Assembly (NCBI GenBank): GCA_963969395.1 | Contig: OZ017798.1 | Coordinates: 17,972,173 to 18,036,172 of the forward strand | DNA: 64,000 bases | Source: Pseudoscleropodium purum | Taxonomy: Eukaryota > Streptophyta > Bryopsida > Hypnales > Brachytheciaceae | Direction of reading: 5' to 3' | Notes under the pieces: generated by a model | What the model was told of the DNA's origin: nothing | What the model saw: the letters and a program-made list of their open reading frames with translations, nothing else | Database searches by the model: none | Part shown: piece after piece, positions 12,780 to 23,634 of the stretch | Numbering within the stretch: position 1 is the first letter of the stretch | How the letters are laid out: each line of letters begins with the position of its first letter | Position numbers and translations under genes: made by a program

Positions 12780-15360
12780 TCCCTGGCACAAACTCTTCTT
12801 GGGCAACTAGAACTGAATGTGACAGAATGTGTAAGTCCCTAAAAACCCTAACCCTAAAACCCCAAGAGCATCCTTAAGCAATTTTGTTTTTTATTCACAA
12901 TTTTTTGCGATTTGGTTACAAGCAATAGACTTGATGGCTACTTTTTGTAAAGGTTAAAGGAAAATTTTACTTTTTTCAATCAAAGTAGCCAAATGATTGT
13001 TGTATTTTAAGACCGATAGCCAAATTCTATCTAGGTATCACCTAATTGTAGATATCACCAAGTACCAAATAAGTATTGAAGAAATAGCTAGCTACTTTTC
13101 CAACATGATAAAAAAAACTATCCTCAAACTTCAAAGTACCTACATACATTCACATCCAATGTGGCCCCAACAATTCTTAGTGGACCCTCAATGTAAGCTA
13201 TAGCCCATTGTTACTCTTCTAAATGTAAATAAGCACTGCAAGCTCTTAAAAAAAATTGGCCCAACATGTTGACAAATAGCTAAAGGCCCTTTTTGTTGCT
13301 ACAAGAGTGTAGGTTTTGGAGGAGCTAGTTGGTAAAGAAGAAGAGCAATAACAATGATGTGGCTATTGAAAACAAGAAGAATAGTGGCAAGAAGGTCTGG
13401 TCAAGGGAGCAACAACTTAGATCCTCTTCTAAAGTGGGCCTCCATGATGTGAGATGGTAGGGAGTTTTCTTCACCAATCCAACCATGACATGTCCAATGG
13501 GCCTTCCACGACCCCTCTAACATGTCATTTTTGACATGTTTGGATGAAGGTGCTCTCAACATTCACACTCAAAGGTAGAGCTAGTTTTATTCAAAGTTCA
13601 ATTTCAGAGGATCCAATCACACTCTTGATATGTGTCAAAATAAATAGTTTGTGGAGCAACCTTGTATTGTTCCATTTAGAATATAGGATAAACTTCCCTC
13701 GCAAGTGTCATCAAATACATGAATTCACCTTAAACTAGTAATATAATGACCAACCATAAAGAATTGACTTTGGCAATATAGCAAAAGAATTTTTAAAATA
13801 CTTTCCATCCATTTTGCTAAGAGTTCAATGATTTGCGGAGTTGTATTGAGGATGTTACTCAAAAAATGTCCTCAAATTAGGTTTAGTATTTGGTCATGAG
13901 AAAAGCCAAGCTAGTATTAATCCCTTAAGGACCAAAAGATAGTCCAAATTTCTAAAATTGTATAGATGCTTTCATGAAATGCAACTTATAAGAACAATTT
14001 AATAACTACTGTCAAACAATAGTTGTAAAATATGATTTATAGATGACATCAATCTATATGGTTAAATCAACTAGTATACAAACCAATATTTTTCAATGCA
14101 ATTTAGAGCTTGAAAAAATTTCTATTTTACTTTTAGAATCTATATCATACAAATACTAAAGAACTAATATGTATACAAATCTTTTAAAAAATGATGGATG
14201 AAAAAACACATTTATGTATACTTAGAATAAGTTTGTATTTATCCATTATTCAAAATTTGAATGTTTGGTCCTTTAGGGTTTAAGCTACATATTGTTAGAG
14301 TAATCTCTTTCCTTTACTTGTTATTATGTGTCGCTCTATGCAACTTAGGATTGAGCCAAACACTAGGCACAATGAAAGTGGTGTCTACTAGTAGGAATGT
14401 TGGTAGCCATCTTCCTTGTCCAAAAGTATATCTATATGAATTAGCCCCTAAATGCCAATTGAAAGTACAATATTTTGGTATTGACTAAACTTTGACATTA
14501 ACCCCTAAACAACCAAGGATCCTACTTTCAACTTTTTTTGCAGTCTCTATTGACTTCATAATTTGTAATTTTTATATGAATTTATTAAGATGAATGCTAC
14601 TCATTATAATCTATGTGTGAAGCTTTGTTTCATGTCATTCCAATAAATATTGCAAAAGTTAGAAGGCTTTTTTTTATTTCAATGTCAAACGAGCACGAAA
14701 AAATATATTCTAAAAAGAAATTAGTTATTATTTTGGAATTTTATAGATTGATGCCTTTAAAAAAAATGAACCATTCAACTCCGAATAATGAAGCAAAAGT
14801 TACGAAGAGTCTTATTTTGAAGGCAATGTAGGTACAAAAAATATATAAAGTCATCTTTTGCTCTCAATTTTGAAAATTTAAAATAAAAATAAAAACAAGG
14901 AATACCAATAGTTTAATACAAAATTTTCATTATTCAAAGTTAGAAATTTCAGTTTCTTATAAAAATGATTTTAGCAAATTAGTTTTTTCTTTCATTCAAT
15001 ACTATTGTCAACTTTACAATTATTTTGAAGATGAATATCAAAGTATTTTTGGTTAAAACTCTCTATACATATTTTCAACCCATTTTTCAACAGATTGCAT
15101 CAAATTCACTTGTTAGAAGACATATGTTTTTTTTTTAAATGTTGAAAGACAAAACTTTGCCTTTAAGTGAAGGGCTAGAAAAGCCTACATTTTGAAGTTG
15201 AGGCACATTGAACTTGCAATTGACGGGGATATTCATTCTAAAATTTTGGAGCAATGTACTTGAACAAGTTAACCAAAAGATCCTATAGTCGGACTTGTTA
15301 AAAAATAAATATTGATGAAGATTTCCACCTTGCTTTGAGGTAAGTATTTTGAAGTAGTTT
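12780..15360. other. AT-rich intergenic DNA, no gene seen
   Basis: No exon chain found. TTAACCCCTAAACAACC at about 14498 looks like an isolated end of the TTAACCCC-terminated elements; a similar inverse word (CCTTTAGGGTTTAA) lies at 14270. Telomere-like ACCCTAA words occur at 12845-12862. Confidence 0.5.
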
Positions 15361-15361
15361 T

Positions 15362-15990
15362 GAACCTCTAAACATGTCGGCCCTTTAGAAGTTAAATGGA
15401 TCTTACTAAATTACTATTTTTGATATCTTATTTTTCTAATGGATATCCTTCAATTTCTATTTTAAGCATCAAAAATATTGTTTTGAAAAAATTGTTTGTA
15501 ATTTTCTATTGAAGATTTTGTGCAAGGGTGTTCATTGTAAATCTTGATTTTTTGATGCTAGAGGCTATTGAAGATGAGCCTTAGATATACTAAATATTGA
15601 AATAAAAATCACATTGGATATTAATTTAATAAAATTGTAAGATAGATTTTGGAAATCTACAAATTGATTGTAGTGCACATGTACATGTGTTGTGCTCTTG
15701 AACCTCATATTTTTTCATGACCTCAATTTTAGATTTAACATGTAACTAAGAATTGGAATGAAAAACTTGAATTGTTTTTATAGTTTTAGCATTTTCGCGA
15801 TCAAATATTATAATCTTTTAATCTATAAGTGATATTATTTTCCTATATAATCCATAACATGTCTAGTTTGAATTTGCATGGCTAAATTTTTTTTTTGAAA
15901 TTAATAAAACTTATTAAACCTAGAATTTTTATTTAGTTTTGAGCGAATTCGATGAAGCTTAAAAAATGCCTTGAACATTTAGGGGTTAGA
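15362..15990. mobile_element. MITE family B, copy 2
   Basis: Begins with a decayed GAACCTCTAAACATGTCGG and ends GAACATTTAGGGGTTAG. The interior tracks the copies at 1250 and 18016, including the TTTTGTGCAAGGGTG and GTCTAGTTTGAATTTGCATGG blocks. Non-coding. Confidence 0.65.
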
Positions 15991-16186
15991 GTCCAAAACA
16001 ATTTGGAGATCTCTAATTAAAAGAACATCTTGTTCAACTTTGATTGCTTTTATACCTTTGTTTGTAATTGATGCAAAATGTCTTGAGCATTTAGGGATTA
16101 GAGTCCAAACAATTTGGAGATCTCTAATAAAAACCATCTTGTTCACCTTTGACTACTTTTACACCTTTGTTTGTAATTGTTGTTTC
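15965..16186. repeat. Two-copy tandem repeat of about 110 bp over a MITE end
   Basis: The stretch from the GCCTTGAACATTTAGG word through TTTGTTTGTAATTG is repeated directly after itself: copy 1 about 15965-16070, copy 2 about 16071-16186. Both contain TTTGGAGATCTCTAAT. The duplication includes the right end of the family B element. Confidence 0.7.
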
Positions 16187-16827
16187 TTAGTAATTTAGTG
16201 TAAACAACAAAGAGTCAAATTGTTGAGGAAAAACCACAATATATAACATGCGTTTTAACTTTGAAAGGACAAGACATATTACGAAGTGCTAATAATCTTA
16301 AAAAGTCATTTATTGGTCACTTTTTGACCTTAATATCCTTCCTTGGCTAGAATTAATGTGTGATGTTGTGTGCACTTGGTCTTGATTTTCAACAAAGGTG
16401 GAAGTTGCATCATTATATTTTTATTGTTGGTGATGGGACTATTTTATCTATAGTATATGAAAAAAAAATTGGGGGCATTGCATCAATATGTTTGCTTTCT
16501 TAAATGGGATTCATTGAATCAAGTTTGGATGATAGAATGGATTTTTAGGAAGTTGGTTTTGTGAAATCTCCCTATTTTTTATAGGAAAAACTAATAAATC
16601 TAACTTCACTTTTTAAACCAACCAAGGAAGCAAGATTTTAACATTCTTTTTTTTGTGATCTTTGAGATTATTTGCCTCCTTCTTTTTCTTGGATCAAATG
16701 GTTAAAAAACCTAATGGATACTAAACTTGGAATTTGATTTATATTGGTTTAAACATGTATTTTTCATGGATGAAATAAGCTTGAAGCTTTGATGGCTTGC
16801 AACAACTATTTCTTTTTAAGACCATCT

Positions 16828-17761
16828 TAACCCCTAAAGTTCCATGACTATGTATTCACAAAAAACACTCTGAAATTTCCATTTCTAGTACAACTATTGA
16901 ATTTTTGGAAAAAAATAGTTTTTGACACATATAACCATAGGATCTTGTAGTACGATGACTAGAAAACATGTGGTAAGAACTTTAGAAAATCCCACCATGT
17001 GGATCGTAAGATATTAGCATTCAAATTCACCAAAACCATTTTTTCAATCCTGTAAAAAACCAGGCAGCTGCACTTCAAAAGCTCACTTTTCTATGAAAAA
17101 ATGACCAAAATGGTGGTGCTTCTTTGGATTATTTTTCCTAGATAAGTAGGCACATGCTTGAAAATTTTTAGATCATTTGGAATTGTACAACATATAGGAA
17201 AAAAATAATAAATAGGTAGTAGTAAAGAATGATTCAAAATACTAAATAATTAAGAATTTAAATATGGAATTGAAAAATGTCAATCCCAATGGTTGAAATT
17301 TTTCTAATAAAAAATTTACAGCCTAGTATTTTATATTTTTTCAAAAATATTGAAAATTGGATAAGGTAAAGGATTTTAAAGTTTATTTTAGAGTAGGGAG
17401 TCCATAACTGCCCACAAACAAAAAATCCTCATCACTTTTGACTCATTGATCAAAATAGAATGATTCAAAGCTTTCCTTGTATATATATAAGTCTAGAAAA
17501 ACAATTTAAAATTTTGGTTTCTGAAAAAATTGATTTTTTCTAATTTGCCCAAACTGCCCAGTTACAAAAAGAAATAACATATTAGGCTATAACTTTTGAA
17601 TCTTATTTCCAAATGTCATGAAATTTGTTGCATATGAAAAATATTCCTTGTCCACACCTTCTATTACAATTTCAGCTTTAAATATACAAATTTCTGGTCA
17701 CAATGGCCTGCCCGAAATTTCTATACAACCAAAAAACATAGTTTGGTCCTTTAGGGGTTAA
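16828..17761. mobile_element. MITE-like element family A, copy 1
   Basis: 934 bp with inverted ends: TTAACCCCTAAAGTTCC on the left and GGTCCTTTAGGGGTTAA on the right. It has two relatives in the window, at 47987-49506 (interrupted by another transposon) and 50629-51556 (opposite orientation). No transposase frame is visible, so it is non-autonomous. At 17394-17408 this copy shows the uninterrupted GGGAGTCCATAACTG site that is split by an insertion in the 47987 copy. Confidence 0.8.
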
Positions 17762-18015
17762 AAGGCATTGGTAATGCCTTGAGTTTTAGGATGAAACGGT
17801 TGTTAATTTACCAATTATTATGCATAGAAGCAAACTATAATGTAGCTACAATAATAAGAATTGATGGTCAACATTCACTTCTTTAGAATGTTATGGTTCA
17901 CATCAACCTAATACCTTGAATCCATCTTTAAACCCTTAGAACCTTAATCCAATCTTAATTTTTTTTTTTTTCATAATTTTGCTTACATCTTCATAAATAT
18001 ATATCAATTACCTTG

Positions 18016-18817
18016 TTTACCCCCTAAATGCTTGAGGCACCAACTTTTTGGTGTCAACAATACTTTGAAGTTAAATAAAACCTAACCTAGTTGCTAATTT
18101 TAGTAGTTTATATTTTTGAAAATTCTTTTTGAAGTCTAACTTTAGCATCAAAAATCTGATTTTGAAAATGATTAATTATGATTTTTCTATTCAAGATTTT
18201 GTACAAGGATGTCCATTGCAATCTTGACTTTCTCTAGTGTTGAGAGCTCTTGGAAATGAGCCTTAAATACACTAAACCTTGTACAAATTGTAGAAGAGAT
18301 TTTGAAAGCTTGTAAGGACGTTGTGGACCTTGGAGAAAAATTCACATTAGACATTTATTTAAAAAAATTGTAGAAGAGATTCTGAGAAGCTTGTAAGGAC
18401 ATTGTGGACCAGAAAGGTCCAATGGATGACTTCACTGTTTATTGTAGAAAAAGAGAATGCACCTATCGATCTAGCAATTGGAGAATTTTAGTGACTACCT
18501 TGGTCATGGGGGGCCGCATTCTTACAAAGTTAACCTCATATTTTTTTGGTGACCAATTTTTTAGATTTGACATGTGAAAGAGGATTAAAAGACTTCAAAC
18601 TATTTTCACAATTTTCACACCCTCATGGTCAAACATCATAATAAAGTGATATTGTTGTGTTTTCTTTGCCTATATAATCTTTAATATATCTAGTTTGAAT
18701 TTGTAAGGTTACAATTCAAAAAAGAAAATACAACTTATCAAAATGTTGGCTTTTTGTTCAATTTAGAAGTTCAAATTCCTAGAAGCTCAAAAAAGGTCCT
18801 GGACATTTAGGGGTTAA
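18016..18817. mobile_element. MITE family B, copy 3 with internal duplication
   Basis: Starts TTTACCCCCTAAATGCTTGA and ends GACATTTAGGGGTTAA. It is about 140 bp longer than the copy at 1250. Within 18280-18410 a TTGTAGAAGAGATT / AAGCTTGTAAGGAC block occurs twice, and 18420-18525 holds GC-richer sequence absent from the other copies. Non-coding. Confidence 0.75.
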
Positions 18818-19502
18818 AAATCAAGCATTGGTTTGGATGAAGGAGATGTTCTATGGTAAAAAGAAGCCCCCTGAACCTCTCTATTCATTGTCCAGAATTG
18901 GGAGCTGCTAAGGGAATAAAATCAAAGAAAGAGTCCTGGTATCCAAGCTAGAAAGACTTTGCTTGCACATGCCATACTGATGGGATCATTTCTAATCTAG
19001 CTGGAAACAAAACACCAGTAACTTAACACTTGTAACCAACTTGGAATAGAACTCCACTTCAGTTGTAAAATAAAAATTGAACTCTACTTCAACATAACAA
19101 GTCACAACCGTCACTTGTTTTTAGCAAGGCCCACCTGAAAAACACCACCACTTGGATTTTATGGCTAGGCCTTTCAACCAACCATCCGTAACATTATCTA
19201 ACCACCGCTTTTCGTCCCTCCTCCTTTCCTGCATTATGAAGAATATCCCTTCTCGAGATTCCCAGTGAGAAACTCAATTGAAATTACTATCTATCAAGTG
19301 TTCATCTAGAGGATAAAAACCAGTCCCCTCGTCAATGAAGTCTCCATATTTGTAGGAAAGTCAAGGTAATAACCCTGCAACATTGTTTAATAATGCCATG
19401 CTGTAGATGTGGTCACTCCTAACAATGGAGGGTTTAGGGTTTAGAGGAAGGTTGGAGATCATCAATTAACACTGCTCTAGAATGTTGTGATCCCCATCAA
19501 GC

Positions 19503-22157
19503 TCATCGATCACCAGTTCTGTTTCCAAGGAAGGATTGAAACTCATCGCCCAGCTCTGCATCACAAGTGGCCAGATCGAGTTCTCGGCTTTCTTGTTCTT
19601 CATCAGCAGAGAGCCTGAGCGCCAATTCATTCCTCGAATTTGGATCAATGCAGAGCCTTACGGGGGAAACAGAGGAGGGTGAGGTGGAGCGCGGATCGAA
19701 GGCAGGAAACAAGACCTCGTCTTTCCTGCAGTTTGTTTGTAAATAAGGATTGTCTGGGCACTCGAAGGGGAGCAGACGCTTCTTGTCCAGGCAAATGTAC
19801 ACTTCATAGATCTGAGAAGCTTTGTGTTGTTGATTGAGGCTGCATGTGATGATGGGATCCGCGCCAAAGACCTTCCGAAGGACCTCTTGCATGACAGCGA
19901 TGTTGTAAAACCGCCCATCAGGGTAGATTCCTACAAACCATTACATTTCAGTAAGCACACGCAGATTGAGATGAGTGTAAACGCGTAATTAGAAATGAGA
20001 TGCAACATAACTATAGTTGCAATGAGACGTTTAACCGTTACACTTCATGAAGCACAGATAGAGAAGAATATAAACGCATAATTAGAAATGAGATGTGATA
20101 TAACTATAGTTGCAGTGAAACGTGTAACAATTACATTTCATTAAGCACACATTGTAGAGAAGAAGACAAACGCGTAAATACAAATGAGGTACAACATAAC
20201 TGCAAACCAGTTTAGTTGCAGTGAAACGTGTAAACATTACATTTCATTAAACACAAATAGAGAAGAATATAAACGCGTAATTAGAAATGAGATACAACAT
20301 AACTATAGTTGCAATGAAACGTGTTTCTTGAAACTTCGAGACGTATGAAAAACAGGAGACGATAATTTGGTGAGGTGAATGTACTGCTTAACTTATATCT
20401 GGATCTGGGTTTTTATATCAGGTGATTCAGCCTAGAGGACCGCTCAGTGGCACTCCCTCCAATATCCCCCCTCCCCCCCCCCCCCCCCCCCTTGGAACTG
20501 AAGATTTCATTTGGAACGGACACCCAAAATTTTCAGAAACTCATAGCATTCTTGAAGGTCAAAGAGAGGTCTGTACAAGCAAGTCACTGCAGAAGGAATA
20601 TTCTAATCTAGATGCCTAGGGAGGGTTCAATTCAACATTTTTGTGAATGCCGTGCCACCAAATTGAGTGATGACTCCGAAATTGGAAAGGGACCTTGGTT
20701 GGCCTGTTCAAGAATGTCACAAGGGAGCTTTGAGTTCTGCTGTACAGTACAGTACTGTACAGTAAGTGAGAAGGAGATACCTGCATCTTTGAAAGTTTGG
20801 AGGATGTTGTATTTGACATGCAGGTTGATTGCTGTCTGGAAATAGGAGAATTGCTGCATCCCAGAGCAAATCCCGTGTTTCTTCCATTCATGCTGATATA
20901 ACATATTCGGATTGCTGGGGCATTGCATCGCTACCCAGTGCTTCTGCAGCAACCTGTCGATTTCAGAACTTATCTGCACAATGGAATTGCGTTACACACA
21001 TTACCATCGACCAAAATCAAACGAAGTAAGGCTAAAACACCAGGACTTGGCAATGTTGCAATGTTACATCTATTGACGAGTAAAGTAGGAATGCTAATGA
21101 GCATCTCCACTCCAACACTTCAAACTGTAAAACAAATCTTTTATTCACGTGGAATTCTAATCTGAGCATTATCATTGAAAGCACATTAAAAATCATGTAA
21201 AATAGACAAAATTAAAAGTAGAATTGGACATCACATGATCGACACACCCTACATGTCTCCTTAGCAAGTCAACAACAGATTCCAATAAATTTTGAAGTGG
21301 TCGAAGGTACGTAGAAGACTCTATGGCAGTCAGTCCAATACCGTCACTTGAATCTCTGATTTGTACAACATTCACACCCATCAAATCCCAAAATCTCATG
21401 TATTCAATACCATCTAATTCCAGAATCTCATTTATTCAATAGACATGATTCCACCCAAATGCAGGACCCAAATGGAGACTATATGCAATAGCAACTTGGT
21501 CACAATAGGGCCTTCTATCTAGTAACATTCAGGTCTGTTTGCACTTCATGTTTGAAGTGGTGTTATCAAAGCGAATCAAGTTCAAACGTGTACATATATT
21601 CATTTATGAGACCTTGGCTAATACCAGTATACCACTCATTACCAAGTAAGAGCGCACCTTAAGATTTGAATGAGTCATTAGGATGTGCTTGTAAGCAGAT
21701 TTTAGGGTTTAGGGCTTAGAGGGGGGAGAGCATGTACCATCTTATAACTTGTAGAGCTACAAAAGCAAGGTCCCGTTCCTTCGAAATGCACTGGCCACAG
21801 ACCATGGATTCCAAACCGAACAGCAGGCAGGGGTAGACTGGATGCAAAGCAACACCCTCGTGTGCAAAACGCCCCAGGCCACTGCAAACTCAAACCCCCT
21901 CACAGAATTAGGGTTTCAATTTCTAATTCTTGAGCAATGATTCTGAATGCAACAACTAAGGAAGAAGATACTAAAACGTAAGGGACCTGACCTTAATTCT
22001 TCTCTTCCAATCCTTCAATTAGCAACCACTGGGTGAGAAATCATGACATCCTCAACCTTACCTGTTGCACGAAGTAGAAATAATCGAAGCTCCCATTCGG
22101 TCTGTTATCACAAAATCTGTCGGAAGTGGCTTCAGTACAGACGAGCAGTAAGCTCAT
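19503..22157 (-). CDS. RNase T2 family ribonuclease (RNS2-like), 4 exons
   Basis: Endoribonuclease of the T2 family, which cuts single-stranded RNA through a 2',3'-cyclic phosphate; plant members act in the secretory path, vacuole or outside the cell. Coding exons, minus strand: 22157-22062, 21881-21738, 20973-20781, 19930-19503 (stop included). The splice sites are GT-AG and join into 286 residues. CAS I reads FGIHGLWP and CAS II reads HEWKKHG, so both catalytic histidines and the Glu are present. The FDYFYFVQQ-WPGAFC junction and a later PDGRFYNI stretch are typical of the family. Cysteines are plentiful. The leader is short (MSLLLVCTEA). A longer hydrophobic leader is readable upstream in the same frame but has no ATG, and an ATG 34 bases upstream lies in another frame, so the start is uncertain. 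The tail of about 60 residues after the last conserved Cys-Pro region is Ser- and acid-rich and looks like an extension. Confidence 0.88.
19940..20330. repeat. Four tandem ~95-bp repeats in RNase T2 intron 3
   Basis: Each unit carries TTACATTTCATTAAGCACA, then an AGAGAAGA word, AAACGCGTAATTAGAAATGAG and ATAACTATAGTTGCAGTG with GAAACGTGTAA. Units start near 19940, 20037, 20130 and 20236. The third unit is altered and a few bases longer. The repeats lie inside intron 3 (19931-20780), right behind the acceptor of the last exon. Confidence 0.88.
20473..20491. repeat. Poly-C tract (19 C) in RNase T2 intron 3
   Basis: An uninterrupted run of 19 C preceded by CCCCCCT. On the transcribed strand it is a G-run of the same length. 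Confidence 0.9.
20742..20760. promoter_or_regulatory. Palindromic GTAC cluster in RNase T2 intron 3
   Basis: Four GTAC cores at a 5-base step (20742, 20747, 20752, 20757) form a near-palindrome about 20 bases inside intron 3 from the exon 3 donor. GTAC is the core bound by plant SBP/SPL factors, including copper-response regulators, but a simple repeat is equally possible. Confidence 0.3.
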
Positions 22158-23634
22158 CGTCCACGCTTGCAAAATCCCAAAGCCATTGCTCTGCAGCAAA
22201 TCAGCATGCGCTCGAAATTAGGATTACGAGAGAGAGCGATAAATTAGGGCTGCAGCAAAAATTCAACATACAAGCAGGATTGGCTGTTAAATTCAATTTC
22301 TCCATAACATCGCATCAATGATTTTTGTAAGGCCACACCCGGCAGTAGAGAGCAATTTGCATGAGTAACCCTAAATTGTATTGAGAGCTTTACATTTGAC
22401 CAAAAAGTTGAAGAAGGCCGGTTTGTCATCACTGTTACGATGTCCTCAGTGAATCAAAATGTTTGCGAAGTGGTTCGTGCACTGCAATCTGCGTGAAGCT
22501 CTCGAAGCTCGCCATCGAGCAAATCGTGAACCCCTACATTGCGGCCTCCTGCTGTAACTTCTACAAGACCAAGGATTCATGCTTTTGAAACGACCAATAT
22601 GATTGTCCATTCCGTGAAGAATCAACAATTCGGATGGATGCAAATTTTATAACACAGAAATCGACGATGAACACATGTTGGTAAAAAAATTACATAAAAT
22701 TGAACCAAAATAAAGGACCTAATTAGGGCCGCTTGGTCCTTAAGGAGTTGAGACATCTCGAAGTGAGCCAGAACCATACCATGCACTCCGAACTACAACG
22801 GCGTTAGAAATTCTGATTTTATGCGAGCGAAGGCAACAAGCGCACTGACCTTCGACATTGCATTGCGTTTGAAACTTCGTCTTGCAATCACTTGTTTACA
22901 AATTGAGGAAGTCTAGCAGAAACCCTAATTGAAGCGGGCAGTGAAGAGACAACTCCTCGGACGTGCCTATTGGGTTCCACTACAGCTAGAGCTTGGCACT
23001 ACGAATTGAGCCTCAAAAAATGCAAAAAGCTTTTCCTGTAAGGATGTGACTTTGTTGCAACTCACAAGCATAAGCATAGGAACTCAAGAATACTGAAGCT
23101 ACCAACTGGGAACCACAACATTCTTAGAAAGCAAACAAGCTGCTAACTCGCTGCTAATTCAAAGAAGAGTCTAGGTTTCCAAGATGCTCCAATTCTGTAA
23201 CATCTTTCTTTGGCAGACTCTCTCACATCCTGAGTTGAAGAATGAAAACGTCGGTGCTCAGCCAAATTTAGGAACTGCCAACCACAATGCAATAAGGGTG
23301 GGGTGCAAAAGACCACCATGATCAAAGATTAATGTGATCAAATCAATCAACAACGATCACGTAGAATGTGCCTTCTTTGGTTCATTCACTGAATGTCTAT
23401 CATACTGACAAGTATGTTCTACATAACAAATTCTATCAAAATCGAAACTAAAAACTAACACGTATGGTGAAGTTACTACCAGTAAGACCAACCATAATTC
23501 CAATTACTCACAAGCACCCCAAACAAGGGGTGGTTCTTCTGATATTCACAGGCTAAATTTCACATTGGTCATCAAAAGTCTTGCACAGAAAGGTTTAGCA
23601 GCGACATGAGAAAGAGCAATATGAACATTCGGAA
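22158..23634 (-). promoter_or_regulatory. Intergenic region: RNase T2 promoter side and golgin 3' side
   Basis: Between the RNase T2 start and the golgin stop codon, both genes on the minus strand. It should hold the golgin 3' UTR (high-coordinate side) and the RNase T2 promoter and leader (low-coordinate side). No further gene was seen; the short frames here have no family features. Confidence 0.5.

Noticed and set aside
12840..12865. Telomere-like ACCCTAA words (also 19432-19447, 21704-21720, 42343-42357, 55136-55150)
   Set aside because: Only two or three imperfect units each; too short to call interstitial telomere arrays.
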